This document shows, one piece after another, positions 17,701 through 26,158 of a DNA stretch of 64,000 nt. Each line of letters starts with the position of its first letter. The first letter of the stretch is position 1. Both the position numbers and the translations under genes were made by a program. Under the pieces are notes generated by a model, which had not been told where the DNA came from, did not search any database, and worked only from the letters and a program-made list of their open reading frames with translations. The stretch is taken from NCBI RefSeq assembly GCF_003966915.1, contig NZ_AP018150.1, positions 992,001 through 1,056,000 on the forward strand. The letters run 5' to 3'. The stretch comes from Mycoavidus cysteinexigens. GTDB lineage: Bacteria; Pseudomonadota; Gammaproteobacteria; Burkholderiales; Burkholderiaceae.

Positions 17701-20176
17701 GCAGTATTTTGTGGCTCGAGCGTTATGGGAAAATCTGAAAGGGCCAGCTGACACCGGACAGTTAGGCGTATCCGACAATTTGAACATAATGAAAGATCTG
17801 AGAGTGCTATGGGAAGAGCCGGAACATCACATTGAGCTTGAACCGTTGGCGTTGTTCAACACCCTAAATATAGTGGAAGATCCAGGGGTGCTGAGTTTTT
17901 TAATAGAGCGAGTGCAGCAGGAGCAAACGTTGGTAAAGCCGCTCTTAGATTGGATGAAGGCCTCGAAAGCACTAGATGGCTTTGAAAAAGCGGCGGCGAA
18001 CGCGCTCACAATTTTGGTCAAAGCTGGGGGACGGTTGAGTGGATTGGATCTGAGTAACATCAAGGTGCCTGGAGCGGACTTACGTTATGGGGTTTTTGAC
18101 CGAACGCAATTTAGAGAGGCGAATTTAAGCAAAGTAAAATTGCAAGGCGCATGGTTGCGTGGGGCGAATTTGGAAAGGGCGACGCTGGATGGGGTGGACT
18201 TTGGAGCGTTGCCTAGTTTAGAGGTGGGTAGCAATGTTAATAGCTGCTGTTATTCATCCGATGGGTACTGGTTGGCTGTTGGCATGCTTGGTGAGATTAA
18301 ATTGTATCAAACTAAGAATTTGAAGCTAGTGCATACCCTTGAAGGGCATAGGGGTTGGGTGACGAGTGTGGATTTTTCGACAAATCGCCAATTCCTTGCA
18401 TCGGGGAGTCGGGATGGAACGGTGAAGCTATGGAAAATGGGAAACAAAGAAGCACTGCGTACGCTTAATGGGCATTGTGGCGGAGTTTTGAGTGTGAATT
18501 TTTCGCCAGATAGTCAGTTCTTGGTGTCGGGGAACGAAGATACGACGGTGAGGCTGTGGAGCGTGGAAAGTGGGGAAGAGTTGCAGACGCTTAAAGAGCA
18601 TAGTCGCTGGGTGAATAGTGTAAATTTTTCACCAAAAGGCGGGGTTCTGGCGTCGGGGAGTTCAGATGATACGGTGAAGCTGTGGAAAATAAGAAAAATG
18701 AGAAACGAAAAAGCGCAGCTGCTGAATACCAGTAAGCTTAATGGGCATTGTGGCGGGGTTTTGAGTGTGAATTTTTCGCCAAACGGCGAGATCCTGGCGT
18801 CGGGGAGCGCGGATAGAACGGTGAAGCTGTGGAGTGTGGGACGCGAGGAAGAATTGTATACGCTTCAGGGACATAGTAGTTGGGTGACGAGTGTGAATTT
18901 TTCACCGAATGGCGAGGTTCTGGCATCAGGGGGTAATGATCAAACGGTGAGGCTATGGAGCGTGGAAAGCGGGGAAGCCTTGCATACGTTTGAAGGGCAT
19001 AGGGGTTGGGTGACCAGTGTAAATTTTTCACCGAACGGCGATTTCCTGGCGTCGGGGAGTGATGATCAGACAGTGAAGTTGTGGAGCGTGGAACGTCGAG
19101 AAGCGTTGCATAGATTTCAAGGGCATAGGGGGTGGGTGACGAGTTTGGATTTTTCACCGAACGGCGATTTCCTGGCGTCTGGGAGTGAAGATGGAACGGT
19201 AAGGCTGTGGAGCGTGGAAAGTGGAGAAGAGCTGCGTACCCTTAAAGGGCATAGTGGTGGTGGGGTGTGGAGTGTGAGCTTTTCACCACTAAATAGTAAG
19301 TTCCTGGCGTCGGGGAGCGAAGATGGGACGGTGACGCTGTGGAATGTAAAGAGCGGAAAAAAGTTACATATGTTTAAAGGGCATCGTGATGGGGTGACTA
19401 GTGTGTGCTTTTCATCAAACGGTGAGACCCTGGCGTCGGGAAGTTGGGATGGAAAAGTGAAGCTATGGAGAGTGAGAGGTGGAAAAAAGTTGCATATGCT
19501 TACAGGGCATAATGTTAAAGTGGAAAAAGTAATTTTTTCGCCGAACGATAAGTTCCTAGCGTCGGGAGGGTGGGATGGAAAAGTGAAACTATGGTCGGTA
19601 ACAGGCGAATGTATAGCAACGTTTGAAGGGCATAGTGATGAGGTGCGGAGTCTGAGTTTTTCACAGCCAAGCGGAGAATTTCTGGCGTCTGCGAGTAAAG
19701 ACGGGGCAGTGGGGCGGTGGAATGTGGAAAGTGAAGAAGAGTTGCAGATGCTTGAAGGGCATAGTGATGAGGTGTGGAGTGTGAGCTTTTCACCACTAAA
19801 TAGTAAGTTCCTGGCGTCGGGGAGTTGGGATGGGACAGTGAAACTGTGGTCGGTAGAAACAGGCGAATGTACAGGAACGCTTTCAGGTTTTGTTGGGTTG
19901 ATCGATTCAATGGTGTGGCAAGAGCCTTCTGAACGTGGCATTCAAATGGTAGCAGGTGGAAGAGGTAGTGCGGTTCATATTTGGCAGGTAGGACCTCAAG
20001 AAAATAATAGGGAAGTCAGTTTATATTGGACCTCATCTCAAAACGAGCTGACCTTAGCCGATATGTCTATTGAGAGGCCCCAGAGTTTAAGTGCAATGAA
20101 TGCTCGCTTGATTGAACAAAGGCCAAGAAATTCCGCACGAAGAAGACTTGGCGAAGCATCCTCAGAGGAGAGATAA
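14726..20176 (+). CDS. NACHT-pentapeptide-WD40 STAND protein (gene 2, 14 blades)
   Basis: 1816 residues. An N-terminal TPR-like helical pair (about 20-115) leads into a long alpha-helical region to about 600. The pre-NACHT motif VPLATLGQDI (603-612), then LSMYV, is followed by NACHT: Walker A GGAGSGKST at 672-680, Walker B FVFILDGYDEI at 745-755, SRPEYL near 780. The helical end has FIHASVQQYFVARAL (about 986-1000). Pentapeptide repeats span 1105-1160. Twelve canonical WD40 blades plus a degenerate first and last make 14, enough for two seven-bladed propellers. Blades follow the form GHxxWVTSVNFSPNGExLASGS and differ clearly from those of genes 1 and 3, whereas the N-terminal half and leader match gene 3. 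Likely a cytoplasmic or exported STAND sensor; target unknown. Confidence 0.88.
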   Translation: MPLTVPEIGYSIKHRHFHRPAHYLKEGRKYLNQAQQQDKDPLEATRLFINAQNTLNKISPFERTGEVKNCLAEAYFGQGDLFKRRGLIKEARACYETGREFDSLEADRRLAVLNESEMSYSPQQTFFQSLIISVATAISFPNIRISTLCFKDNRPSVSTEPYGVVESPRDIKNTRHLAVCLQSATQIDIDAPLRTLAIEVLEAFSQKKIKTSELWREVVPLAAIPDKEFVFLLISRTFDALTHHQMLDQSVLRSLSAMIRNLSSGLISTGNLVKVLQALKEQLKDVHQEGNTQELLALLQTTSQLLDAMAHIGVTGIRRTELQEPLDKILGEFSQNEDPAISFQARYARQALVHVHNDESSVQAVMRRLFGLAKGGLTLAGAIHRLDPAKLLETVENFSTAFAGTDEILKRLTELAKEAKDFISSAKEGGATIREALTTTWKHRWYAALQFMDVFIEAGQFVKLEKFSRESQYSHHTDFLLGLCQRLEQIARTQEDEKISQSAVTFLGDLVQNKTKWVQHKSVEQGVLNALGRLAMLPNGPLQTHAQKILSEVAPRLSSAQQTGADTYVPPVWDPIWRTPPTELLRDVRLNQAQKRDLQRQYVPLATLGQDIDALGGTYLKSLEEEGEAKDALSMYVALQCTTTVVGSPPFDLNDAVNTFLDSDKKVLLLLGGAGSGKSTFNRLLAQRLWQEYRETGEASDELRIPLYISLSTLKDPSLNLISEYFKQEGFTEAQIEALRTTRRFVFILDGYDEIAQRARAFYADNRLDRWQAQVIISSRPEYLGRGYQSKFQPPDKTRLFEEYWLAPFSDKSIENYIDRYVKHVKPKWGAKKYKQAFKDTTDLKELVRSPFMLRMALDVLPTLEMLHRNGESWLTTRVALYDKFVENWFARSKERLERIQLKPVEQEVFDHLDESGFVGHGMVFSQEFAVKMYQQEKTPFVATYSEASDAGKGNWREEFLGSAEKARLLRFNAPLIRQGGNQYKFIHASVQQYFVARALWENLKGPADTGQLGVSDNLNIMKDLRVLWEEPEHHIELEPLALFNTLNIVEDPGVLSFLIERVQQEQTLVKPLLDWMKASKALDGFEKAAANALTILVKAGGRLSGLDLSNIKVPGADLRYGVFDRTQFREANLSKVKLQGAWLRGANLERATLDGVDFGALPSLEVGSNVNSCCYSSDGYWLAVGMLGEIKLYQTKNLKLVHTLEGHRGWVTSVDFSTNRQFLASGSRDGTVKLWKMGNKEALRTLNGHCGGVLSVNFSPDSQFLVSGNEDTTVRLWSVESGEELQTLKEHSRWVNSVNFSPKGGVLASGSSDDTVKLWKIRKMRNEKAQLLNTSKLNGHCGGVLSVNFSPNGEILASGSADRTVKLWSVGREEELYTLQGHSSWVTSVNFSPNGEVLASGGNDQTVRLWSVESGEALHTFEGHRGWVTSVNFSPNGDFLASGSDDQTVKLWSVERREALHRFQGHRGWVTSLDFSPNGDFLASGSEDGTVRLWSVESGEELRTLKGHSGGGVWSVSFSPLNSKFLASGSEDGTVTLWNVKSGKKLHMFKGHRDGVTSVCFSSNGETLASGSWDGKVKLWRVRGGKKLHMLTGHNVKVEKVIFSPNDKFLASGGWDGKVKLWSVTGECIATFEGHSDEVRSLSFSQPSGEFLASASKDGAVGRWNVESEEELQMLEGHSDEVWSVSFSPLNSKFLASGSWDGTVKLWSVETGECTGTLSGFVGLIDSMVWQEPSERGIQMVAGGRGSAVHIWQVGPQENNREVSLYWTSSQNELTLADMSIERPQSLSAMNARLIEQRPRNSARRRLGEASSEER
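18335..19876 (+). repeat. WD40-coding repeat array of gene 2 (12 blades, diverged)
   Basis: Twelve GH-WD units of about 126 bp. Three carry small insertions (for example KMRNEKAQLL in blade 3 and an extra GG in SGGGV). Units are similar but not near-identical, so this array is older or less homogenised than that of gene 3. Confidence 0.85.
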
Positions 20177-20407
20177 TCTATTGAAAAATTCTTCTAAAAA
20201 GAAGATTTGATCCTCGGCCCCAAGTTTCCTGAAATAAATGAGGAGGAAGCCACAGCATTCTTCTGTATATTGGCCGTAGCTGTTGATGAAAATCCTTCAA
20301 TTCGATACTGAGTCACACTATTGCTACAAACACCGACTTTGAGTCCTGCTTTGAGCTAGTTTTTTGCCATGGAACAAAGCGGACATTTCATTTATTCGCG
20401 ACATATA
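20177..20407. other. Intergenic region between NACHT-WD40 genes 2 and 3
   Basis: About 230 bases with no supported gene, terminator or promoter. It is not shared with the segment upstream of the leader repeat of gene 2, so the duplicated unit starts at the leader (20408). Confidence 0.4.
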
Positions 20408-20698
20408 TGCTTGACGGAATCGCTTATCCTGACTAGGCTTAAAATCAGCCTTTCATCTGAACTTGTAAGTAAAAGAGGTTCGAGCTAGCAGTTGATTCGG
20501 CTTCATTAACATGGGTTAAAGGGGCTATGCGAGCCTCAAGCTTGCAAAGCGTTCATTCACTTTGAAAAGGATGTGGGTTCGCGATAGGGTGCTCAAGCAA
20601 GTGGCGATGAGGTGGCAAGGTCGAGTCGCAACAACACTCGTCTGAAATCTACGAAGAGGCTTGACAAACTAGAAGGGGCTCATATGTATTGTTATGAT
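20408..20698 (+). repeat. Conserved leader repeat, copy 2, upstream of NACHT-WD40 gene 3
   Basis: Partner of 14441-14730, with 98 identical consecutive bases (20565-20662) and scattered differences elsewhere. It ends in the same AGAAGGGG and CATATGT sequence and mini-ORF. Confidence 0.8.
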
Positions 20699-20716
20699 GC
20701 CAATAACAGTATCTAA
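20684..20716 (+). CDS. Ten-codon mini-ORF overlapping the start of NACHT-WD40 gene 3
   Basis: Reads MYCYDANNSI and stops with TAA, 23 bases inside gene 3 in another frame. The same strong Shine-Dalgarno sequence precedes it as in copy 1. The peptide differs from MCRYAINST but the length and overlap are kept. Confidence 0.4.
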   Translation: MYCYDANNSI

Positions 20717-23700
20717 AATCGGACATTCTCTTAAGTACATACCTCTCTACGATCTGGCTCACTACCTCAAAGAGGGTCAACAGTACTTAGACCAGGCTCG
20801 TCAGCAGAGAGATAAAGATTTTTTTAAAGCCCAGCGTTCATTCATCGAAGCGCAAAACACTTTTAACAAAATTGATCCCTCTAAAAGGACTACAGAGGTT
20901 AGCAGATATTTGGCACTAGCTTACTTGGAATACGGTGATCTATTACTAGGTCAGAACTTAATCAAAGAAGCGCGTGCGAGTTATGAGGCGGTTCAAGCGC
21001 TCGATCCGTTTGAGGCAGATCGAAGACTGGCAGCATTGCATGAGTCTACGATCCCCTTCCTGCCTATTCAGGTCAGTGCACTTCACTTTAAATATAACCT
21101 GCCGCCCGTTGCGACTGAGCAATATGATGTTGTAAAGGATCCGCGTGACATCAAAAACACCTGCCATTTAGCACTATGTCTACGGTCCTCTCCACACGCA
21201 GCGCAAGAATTAAACGAATTAGCTAGTAATGTATTAGAAGCCTTCAGACAACGAAATGATAAAAATTTGAATATATGGCGGGAAGTCCTTCCGTTAGCCG
21301 CGACGCCGGATCCGAAGAAATGCCGCGATTTACTCGATGAGGCCCATAAAGTACTGACTATGCCAGAAGGACTCATAAATCTAACGGCACTCCAAAGTAT
21401 AGCCGTGATGATTCATAGCCTGCCTGAATCGCTATTTAAGAGCATTGTAGGAGATTTAGTCAACCTGTTTCAAGCTTTGATAAAGCGTTTACGCAGGAAA
21501 CATCGGAAAGGCAAAATTCACGAACCTCAGCAGCTACTGCGTTCTATATCACAGGTTTTAGACGCAATAGCCAAAGCCGGGATCACCGGCATTATCCGTA
21601 CCGAGGTACAAGAACCGCTCGATCAGATTTTATCGAAGTTAAGTAAAATACCAGAGCTACGCTTTCAAGCCTACTATGCGCGTCAAGCGCTGTTGCATAT
21701 TCCCAATGATGAAGGCAGATGGCAAGAGATATGGCGTTGGAGTTCGAGTATGGTTTTAGGGACGGGTACATTAGCTAGTGCGGCGCGAACTATCGATCCG
21801 AATAAATTACTGGAGACGTTTGATCATTTTAGCGAGGTGTTTTCTGGTACGAGCGGGACCGTCAAGCGCTTAGCTAAGCTGGCTGATGAAATGAAAGACT
21901 TTGGTCCAAGTGTGTCGGGGGCAGGCACGACCAATCGCGAGAGCCTGACAAAAAGCAGACAACAGCACTGGTATGCAGCGCTGCAATTTTTGGATACTTG
22001 TTTAGAAGAAGGTCAATTTGTCCAATTTGAGCATTTTGCACGGCAGAGTCCATATGGCCGAAATGAAGCTTTCTTATTGGGCTTGTGCCAACGCTTAGAA
22101 CAAATAGTTCGCACTCAAAAAGAGGAAGCCATTCAAGAAGCTGCTATTAAGTTCTTAGATGAGTTGGTACAAAACAAGAATAAGCAGTGGGAGCAATATG
22201 AACGTGTGCAGCAAGCCGTATATCATGCGCTAAGTCAGCTAGAAAAGGCAAAGTCTTTACCTGATCAGATACAAACACACGCCAAAGCAATGTTAGCACA
22301 ATTGGCTCTAATTGCTCAGCCGGCCCCAATAGAAGGTGAAGTGGATGATTACATAGCGCCCGTATGGGATCCTGCTTGGAAGCAAGTCGGCACTCAATTG
22401 TTATATAAAGCTCGAGGAGATGATCATCTTTTAACTCGATCCCGAAGCGCCGTGTGGCAGAGCAAGGACTCACTTGCATCTTTAGGTCTGGAAGAGGCCA
22501 TCCAAGCGTTAGAAGCCCAGTATGCAAAAGAGCTCGAAGAAGTGAATGAGATCAAAGATGCGCTCGCGATGTACGTGGCGCCGGGAGGCAACCTCACCAT
22601 GGATTCGGCCGAGTCCTTTGATTTAGAATACAAAGTCAGCGCGTTTCTCGCCTCAGACAAAAAAGTGTTGTTACTGTTGGGCGAAGCATGGTCTGGCAAA
22701 TCCACGTTTAACCGACATCTTGCTCGCCGCCTATGGAGTGACTATAACAAAGCAAAGTCATCGCAGGAGCGTCCGATCCCATTATTCATTCCGCTGGATA
22801 CCTTAAACAATCCGAGTAAAAATGTGATTGAGGAATATCTGAAAAAACAAGGTTTATCCGAGACGCAGATCAACGCATTGCGTGCCGAGCGGCGCTTTAT
22901 CTTTATTCTGGATGGGTATGATGAGATCGCGCATCGCTCGCAGGCGTTTTATGCGGGAAATAAACTGGACCAGTGGCAAGCGAAAGTGGTGATCAGCAGC
23001 CGGCCAGAATACTTAGGGGAAAATTATCAGAAAGATTTTTATCCACCGGGCAGTCCAAGCTTATTGGAGGAGTGTCGTCTGGTCGGGTTTTCGGATAAGC
23101 GGATTGATGATTATATTGACAAATATGTTGAGAATACCAAGCCGCAGTGGTCAGCGCAGAGATATCAGCAGGCCTTTAAAGATCTGACTGAATTGAAAGA
23201 GCTGGTGCGCACGCCGTTTATGTTGAAAATGACGTTAGAAGTGCTCCCGACATTGAAAATCGAGGGAGAGCAAGCGAAGCTGACGCGGATCGGCCTCTAT
23301 GAGAAGTTCGTGGAGAATTGGCTGAACCGATCGCAGGAAAGGTTAGCACGCATCCAACTTACACCCAAGGAACAGGAAGCGCTTGATGAATTGGATGAGG
23401 AATTTACGAGGCATGGCTGGGCGTATAGTCAGGATTTAGCGTTAGCGATGTATGAAAGGCGGTTGGTGTCGGTGACGTACTCAGCAGCGCAAGATTGGAA
23501 AAAACCGGATTGGCGAGCGTTTTATCTAGGAGACACGGAGGAAAAGACACGGCTGTTACGGTTTAATGCGCCGCTGTCGCGCCAGGGAGATCAATATCGA
23601 TTTATTCATAAATCGATTCAGGATTATTTAGTGGCGCGCGGGGTGTGGGAAGAGTTGGAAAACTCGGCTGGAATAGAGTTATCAGCGGGTCCTGAGCCGT

Positions 23701-26045
23701 TGAACGGAATAAAGAATGTACAGGGTCTGTGGAGAGCGCTGAATGACTCGGATCAGGTCGATCAGGAAGGGGTATTGAACCGATTTAATCTGGTGGAGGA
23801 TACAACGATTCAGCGGTTTTTAGTGGAGCGAGTGCAACAGAACAAAGCCCTGGTGAAACCGCTGCTGGCGTGGATCAAAGCCTCAACGCAGACAGGATCG
23901 GTCAGTCAGGGTGCGGCGAATGCGATCACGATTCTGGTCAGAGCGGGGATCCAGTTTAATGGGATGGATTTAAAGGGGATCCGAATCCCTGGCGCAGATC
24001 TGAGTTTTGGGATATTTGATTCGGCGCATTTACACGGGGCAGACTTAAGCGACGTGAAGCTTCGCACGAGCTGGCTGCGGGCAGCGAATTTAAGCGGCGC
24101 GCAGATGGCTGGAGTGCAGTTTGGCGAATGGGCGTATCTGAAAGAAGAGGGAGCGGTGAAATCCTGTGCCTATTCGCCGGATGAGAAATTCTGTGCGATG
24201 GGTCTTGATAACGGCGTGATTTGCATGTACGACACGTCAAGCTGGACAAAAATCCACACCTTGAGGGGCCATACCGGCTGGGTTAATAGCGTGGTGTATT
24301 CGCCGAGCGGCGCGCAGATCGCTTCGGGCAGTGAGGACAACACGGTGCGGCTGTGGGACGCGACAAGCGGCGCGCCTGGGCTCACTTTGAGGGGCCATAC
24401 CGACTCTGTTAGGAGCGTGGTGTATTCGCCCAGCGGAGCGCAAATCGCTTCGGGCAGTGAGGACAACACGGTGCGGCTGTGGGACGCGACAAGCGGCGCG
24501 CCTGGTCTCACCTTGACGGGCCATACTTCCAAGGTTTTTAGCGTGGTGTATTCGCCCAGCGGAGCGCAGCTCGCTTCGGGCAGTAGTGACACTACGGTGC
24601 GGCTGTGGGACGCGACAAGCGGCGCGCCTGTGCTCACCTTGACGGGCCATACCAGCTGGGTTACTAGCGTGGTGTATTCACCGAGCGGAGCACAGCTCGC
24701 TTCGGGCAGTTGGGACCAAACGGTTCGTCTGTGGGACACGACAAGCGGCGCGCCTGGTCTCACCTTGAGGGGCCATACTGAGTCTGTTAGGAGCGTGGTG
24801 TATTCGCCGAGCGGAGCGCAGCTCGCTTCGGGCAGTAATGACAAAACGGTACGGCTGTGGGACGCGACAAGCGGCGCGCCTGGTTCCACCTTGACGGGCC
24901 ATACCGGCTATGTTGAGAGCGTGGTGTATTCGCCGAGCGGAGCGCAGATCGCTTCGGGCAGTTATGACAACACGGTGCGACTGTGGGACGCGACAAGCGG
25001 CGCGCCGGGGCTCACCTTGACGGGCCATACCTCCTCTGTTACGAGCGTGGTGTATTCGCCCAGCGGAGCGCAGATCGCTTCGGGCAGTAGGGACAAGACG
25101 GTGCGGCTGTGGGACGCGACAAGCGGCGCGCCTGGTCTCACCTTGACGGGCCATACTTCCAAGGTTTTTAGCGTGGTGTATTCGCCCAGCGGAGCGCAGC
25201 TCGCTTCGGGCAGTAGGGACAAGACGGTGCGGCTGTGGGACGCGACAAGCGGCGCGCCTGTGCTCACCTTGACGGGCCATACCAGCTGGGTTACTAGCGT
25301 GGTGTATTCGCCGAGCGGAGCGCAGCTCGCTTCGGGCAGTAGGGACAAGACGGTGCGGCTGTGGGACGCGACAAGCGGCGCGCCTGGTCTCACCTTGAGG
25401 GGCCATACTGAGTCTGTTAGGAGCGTGGTGTATTCGCCGAGCGGAGCGCAGATCGCTTCGGGCAGTGGTGACAACACGGTGCGGGTGTGGGACGCGTACA
25501 GCGGGGCGGCGGTGCACACCTTAAAAGGTCATGCCGGCGATGTTAATAGCGTGGTGTATTCGCCGAGCGGCGCGCAGCTTGCCTCGGGCAGTGAGGACTA
25601 CACGGTGCGGCTGTGGGACGCGACAAGCGGCGCGGTGGGGTTCACCTTGAGGGGCCATACCTTCTATGTTACTAGCGTGGTGTATTCGCCCAGCGGAGCC
25701 CAGATCGCTTCGGGCAGTGAGGACAGAACGGTGCGGCTGTGGGAGGTTGTTTCGGGTGAGTGTCTCAGCGTCATTCAAGCGTTTGGCAGGCCAGTTTATA
25801 GTGTGGCCTGGACGGAGCTAAATGGACACCAGTATTTGGTGACCGGTAGCAAAGATCAGTCCGTGCGGCACTGGGAGATCCAAAAAGAGCCGGAAGGCGA
25901 TCAGATGAAATTGTGTTGGAGTTCAAAGCATGAAGCGTTGTTCGTAAAAGATATGTTGATCGAAGGGGTAGAAGGTTTGAGTGAGATAAATAAGAAGCTG
26001 CTAAAGCAAAGAGGCGCGATATGTACTAGTCAACATTTAATCTGA
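20694..26045 (+). CDS. NACHT-pentapeptide-WD40 STAND protein (gene 3, 14 blades, near-identical repeats)
   Basis: 1783 residues. The N-terminal TPR-like pair and long helical region (1-590) resemble gene 2. The pre-NACHT motif DSLASLGLEE leads to LAMYV near 625. NACHT: Walker A GEAWSGKST at 663-671 (Trp inside the loop, GxxxxGKS kept), Walker B FIFILDGYDEI at about 735-745, then SRPEYL. The helical end has FIHKSIQDYLVARG. Pentapeptide repeats (GMDL, GADL, GADL) cover about 1085-1145 and resemble gene 1. Twelve 42-residue blades (1189-1692) are nearly identical, flanked by degenerate first and last blades: 14 in total. The C-terminus is shorter than that of gene 1, and the IS region starts about 35 bases downstream, so the tail may have been altered. 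Chimera of gene 2-like and gene 1-like halves. Confidence 0.88.
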   Translation: MMPITVSKIGHSLKYIPLYDLAHYLKEGQQYLDQARQQRDKDFFKAQRSFIEAQNTFNKIDPSKRTTEVSRYLALAYLEYGDLLLGQNLIKEARASYEAVQALDPFEADRRLAALHESTIPFLPIQVSALHFKYNLPPVATEQYDVVKDPRDIKNTCHLALCLRSSPHAAQELNELASNVLEAFRQRNDKNLNIWREVLPLAATPDPKKCRDLLDEAHKVLTMPEGLINLTALQSIAVMIHSLPESLFKSIVGDLVNLFQALIKRLRRKHRKGKIHEPQQLLRSISQVLDAIAKAGITGIIRTEVQEPLDQILSKLSKIPELRFQAYYARQALLHIPNDEGRWQEIWRWSSSMVLGTGTLASAARTIDPNKLLETFDHFSEVFSGTSGTVKRLAKLADEMKDFGPSVSGAGTTNRESLTKSRQQHWYAALQFLDTCLEEGQFVQFEHFARQSPYGRNEAFLLGLCQRLEQIVRTQKEEAIQEAAIKFLDELVQNKNKQWEQYERVQQAVYHALSQLEKAKSLPDQIQTHAKAMLAQLALIAQPAPIEGEVDDYIAPVWDPAWKQVGTQLLYKARGDDHLLTRSRSAVWQSKDSLASLGLEEAIQALEAQYAKELEEVNEIKDALAMYVAPGGNLTMDSAESFDLEYKVSAFLASDKKVLLLLGEAWSGKSTFNRHLARRLWSDYNKAKSSQERPIPLFIPLDTLNNPSKNVIEEYLKKQGLSETQINALRAERRFIFILDGYDEIAHRSQAFYAGNKLDQWQAKVVISSRPEYLGENYQKDFYPPGSPSLLEECRLVGFSDKRIDDYIDKYVENTKPQWSAQRYQQAFKDLTELKELVRTPFMLKMTLEVLPTLKIEGEQAKLTRIGLYEKFVENWLNRSQERLARIQLTPKEQEALDELDEEFTRHGWAYSQDLALAMYERRLVSVTYSAAQDWKKPDWRAFYLGDTEEKTRLLRFNAPLSRQGDQYRFIHKSIQDYLVARGVWEELENSAGIELSAGPEPLNGIKNVQGLWRALNDSDQVDQEGVLNRFNLVEDTTIQRFLVERVQQNKALVKPLLAWIKASTQTGSVSQGAANAITILVRAGIQFNGMDLKGIRIPGADLSFGIFDSAHLHGADLSDVKLRTSWLRAANLSGAQMAGVQFGEWAYLKEEGAVKSCAYSPDEKFCAMGLDNGVICMYDTSSWTKIHTLRGHTGWVNSVVYSPSGAQIASGSEDNTVRLWDATSGAPGLTLRGHTDSVRSVVYSPSGAQIASGSEDNTVRLWDATSGAPGLTLTGHTSKVFSVVYSPSGAQLASGSSDTTVRLWDATSGAPVLTLTGHTSWVTSVVYSPSGAQLASGSWDQTVRLWDTTSGAPGLTLRGHTESVRSVVYSPSGAQLASGSNDKTVRLWDATSGAPGSTLTGHTGYVESVVYSPSGAQIASGSYDNTVRLWDATSGAPGLTLTGHTSSVTSVVYSPSGAQIASGSRDKTVRLWDATSGAPGLTLTGHTSKVFSVVYSPSGAQLASGSRDKTVRLWDATSGAPVLTLTGHTSWVTSVVYSPSGAQLASGSRDKTVRLWDATSGAPGLTLRGHTESVRSVVYSPSGAQIASGSGDNTVRVWDAYSGAAVHTLKGHAGDVNSVVYSPSGAQLASGSEDYTVRLWDATSGAVGFTLRGHTFYVTSVVYSPSGAQIASGSEDRTVRLWEVVSGECLSVIQAFGRPVYSVAWTELNGHQYLVTGSKDQSVRHWEIQKEPEGDQMKLCWSSKHEALFVKDMLIEGVEGLSEINKKLLKQRGAICTSQHLI
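24258..25769 (+). repeat. Near-identical WD40 repeat array, 12 x 126 bp
   Basis: Exactly 1512 bases, twelve units without indels. Invariant parts are SVVYSPSGAQ, ASGS and TVRLWDA. Variation is concentrated at unit positions 7, 8, 10, 26 and 28. Units 3-5 (24510-24887) and 8-10 (25140-25517) share the same variable signatures SK, SW, ES, indicating duplication of a multi-blade block. Confidence 0.92.
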
Positions 26046-26080
26046 CGGCACAGTAAATTTAGTTAACTGGATTGTCAGGA

Positions 26081-26094
26081 GCCTGTCAGAAATT
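26081..26094 (+). repeat. Possible solo end of an IS256-type element
   Basis: GCCTGTCAGAAATT resembles the ends of the inverted pair at 53650-53695 (GCCTGTTATAAATT and, reversed, ACCTGCCAGAAATT). Placed directly left of the IS110 element, it may be the terminal repeat of the IS256 copy whose transposase fragment lies on the right side at 27481-27612. Confidence 0.35.
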
Positions 26095-26158
26095 AATGAG
26101 ATGGTCCCCCCACTGTCTAAACTGTTTAAGTTAGTGGGGAATTTTACGGAGGCCATCA

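Noticed and set aside
18738-19941. Minus-strand ORFs opposite the WD40 array of gene 2
   Set aside because: Ser/Pro/Leu-rich antisense of repeat DNA; absence of stops follows from the repeated codon pattern.
24258-25769. CRISPR array
   Set aside because: Periodic repeats are 126 bp, coding and in frame, with no unique spacers.
24170-25778. Long minus-strand ORFs opposite the WD40 array of gene 3 (up to 279 codons)
   Set aside because: They are repetitive antisense shadows of the 126-bp units, rich in Arg/Ala/His, with no start signals or known family.
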